A stretch of DNA of 64,000 nucleotides, from assembly GCF_006438965.1 (NCBI RefSeq), contig NZ_RCZM01000003.1, positions 434,001 through 498,000 of the forward strand, in the 5' to 3' direction. The stretch comes from Pedococcus bigeumensis (GTDB lineage Bacteria > Actinomycetota > Actinomycetes > Actinomycetales > Dermatophilaceae). The notes under the pieces were generated by a model that worked only from the letters and a program-made list of their open reading frames with translations, made no database searches and was not told where the DNA came from. This document shows positions 62,962-64,000 of this stretch, in pieces. Both the position numbers and the translations under genes were made by a program. The first letter of the stretch is position 1, and every line of letters begins with the position of its first letter.

Positions 62962-64000
62962 CCGACCTCTCCCGTCGCCGGTTGCTGGGTGTTGGTGCCG
63001 GCGCGGCAGTCGTCGGTGCGGTCGCCGGCGTCGGTGGTGCGTATGCCGCGCAGCAGGGTTCCGAGGGCAGCGACGGCTCTGCGACGGTCGGCCAGGCCGA
63101 CGAGGCCGACGTCCCGTTCCGGGGTGCGCACCAGTCGGGGATCATCACGCCCGCCCAGGATCGAATGCACTTCGTCGCACTCGACGTGGTCACCGAGGAC
63201 CGCGCAGCCGTCGCCGAGATGCTGAAGGCGTGGACACGTGCCGCCGAGCGGATGACCGTGGGCGCCGAGGCCGCTCCAGGCGGTGTCGTCGGCGGCGGTC
63301 CCTACCGCGCCCCCGAGGACACCGGTGAGGCCTACGACCTCGACGCGTCGGACCTCACGATCACCATCGGCTACGGACCCTCGTTGTTCGACGACCGGTT
63401 CGGTCTGGCCGACCGCAGACCTGCTGCGCTGCAGGACCTTCCGGGCTTCGTGGGCGACGACCTCGACCCGGGCCGCAGCGGTGGAGACCTCTGCATCCAA
63501 GCCTGCGCGAACGACCCGCAGGTGGCCGTGCACGCCGTCCGCAACCTCGTCCGGATGGGTTTCGGCGTGGTGTCAGTGCGGTGGAGCCAGCTCGGTTTCG
63601 GGCGGACCTCGTCGACCACCCGCGACCAGGTCACCCCGCGGAACATGTTCGGGTTCAAGGACGGCACCAACAACCTCAAGGCCGAGGACACCGCGGCGCT
63701 CTCCGAGCACGTCTGGGTCCAGCCCGCCGACGTCCCGGGCGACAGCGCCTGGATGGCCGGCGGTTCCTACCTCGTGGCCCGGCGGATCCGGATGCACATC
63801 GAGATCTGGGACCGGACCACGCTGCAGGAGCAGCAGGACATCATCGGGCGCGACAAGGGCGAAGGCGCCCCCCTCGGCCAGAAGGCCGAGTTCGACGCAT
63901 TGGACTTCGCCACCAAGGGCGCCGACGGCAAGCCCGCGATCGCGGTCGACGCCCACGTGGCGCTCGCGCACGAGAGCCGGCTGAACGGCATACGGATCCT
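62958..64000 (+). CDS. efeB: Deferrochelatase/peroxidase EfeB, cut at right edge
   Basis: Open from GTG 62958 to the window end, 347 codons visible; the C-terminus is outside. A Tat signal with SRRRLLGVGAGAAVVGAVAG, then a dye-decolourising-peroxidase domain with the heme-pocket motif FGFKDGTNNL (GxxDG). The proximal His (IRMHIEIWDRTTLQEQ region) is visible. Dyp peroxidases of the Efe system oxidise ferrous iron or release iron from heme and are exported folded with the cofactor. Confidence 0.95.
   Translation, partial: MTDLSRRRLLGVGAGAAVVGAVAGVGGAYAAQQGSEGSDGSATVGQADEADVPFRGAHQSGIITPAQDRMHFVALDVVTEDRAAVAEMLKAWTRAAERMTVGAEAAPGGVVGGGPYRAPEDTGEAYDLDASDLTITIGYGPSLFDDRFGLADRRPAALQDLPGFVGDDLDPGRSGGDLCIQACANDPQVAVHAVRNLVRMGFGVVSVRWSQLGFGRTSSTTRDQVTPRNMFGFKDGTNNLKAEDTAALSEHVWVQPADVPGDSAWMAGGSYLVARRIRMHIEIWDRTTLQEQQDIIGRDKGEGAPLGQKAEFDALDFATKGADGKPAIAVDAHVALAHESRLNGIRI

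Overview
The window is high-GC DNA from an actinobacterium. The gene content, widespread leaderless TANNNT promoters and GTG starts suggest a Micrococcales, Intrasporangiaceae-like chromosome; that lineage is an inference from sequence style, not from a marker gene. From about 5.1 kb to the right edge it reads as ordinary chromosome with dense, mostly short operons. Roughly the first 4 kb looks different: codon use is less GC-biased, no GTATGCCG octamer occurs there, and the content is mobile-element-like.

Left region (1-4.2 kb): two overlapping reverse-strand ORFs run off the left edge. A forward pair follows: a tyrosine-recombinase-like protein that seems to have lost its catalytic Tyr and His residues, then a DDE-type transposase. 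Direct repeats and a dyad lie upstream of the pair. A 19-bp hairpin, tRNA-like fragments, inverted and direct repeats and a second hairpin lie downstream.

Middle region (4.2-41 kb): housekeeping and stress genes. They include NAD synthetase, SoxR with a divergent SDR gene and a SoxR-type promoter, a QueA-like protein, a GAF-ANTAR regulator, an App1-type phosphatase, a DHA2 exporter and a Fpg/Nei glycosylase. There are also two complete DGPF/YCII + ECF42 sigma modules (6.9-8.6 kb and 26.6-28.4 kb), each preceded by TGTCGA-N17-CG(A/T)C. Further on are an AAA ATPase, an ECF sigma with a membrane partner, HxlR and TetR regulators with divergent targets, a secreted I36-M23 peptidase and a large secreted six-hairpin glycosidase-like protein.

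Right region (41-64 kb): an ECF sigma-Ogt operon, an envelope-glycan cluster (GT2, MptB-like mannosyltransferase, a phosphatase-like membrane protein, GT87), and an unusual signalling pair made of a response regulator/redox-flavoprotein fusion and a cyclic-nucleotide-domain histidine kinase. Then come a GDT1-type transporter, pheA, zwf and the efeUOB iron-uptake operon behind an IdeR/DtxR-type box. efeB is cut by the right edge.

Across the window three DNA-level themes recur: the over-represented octamer GTATGCCG, leaderless -10 boxes 6-7 nt before start codons, and strong hairpins at many convergent gene ends.
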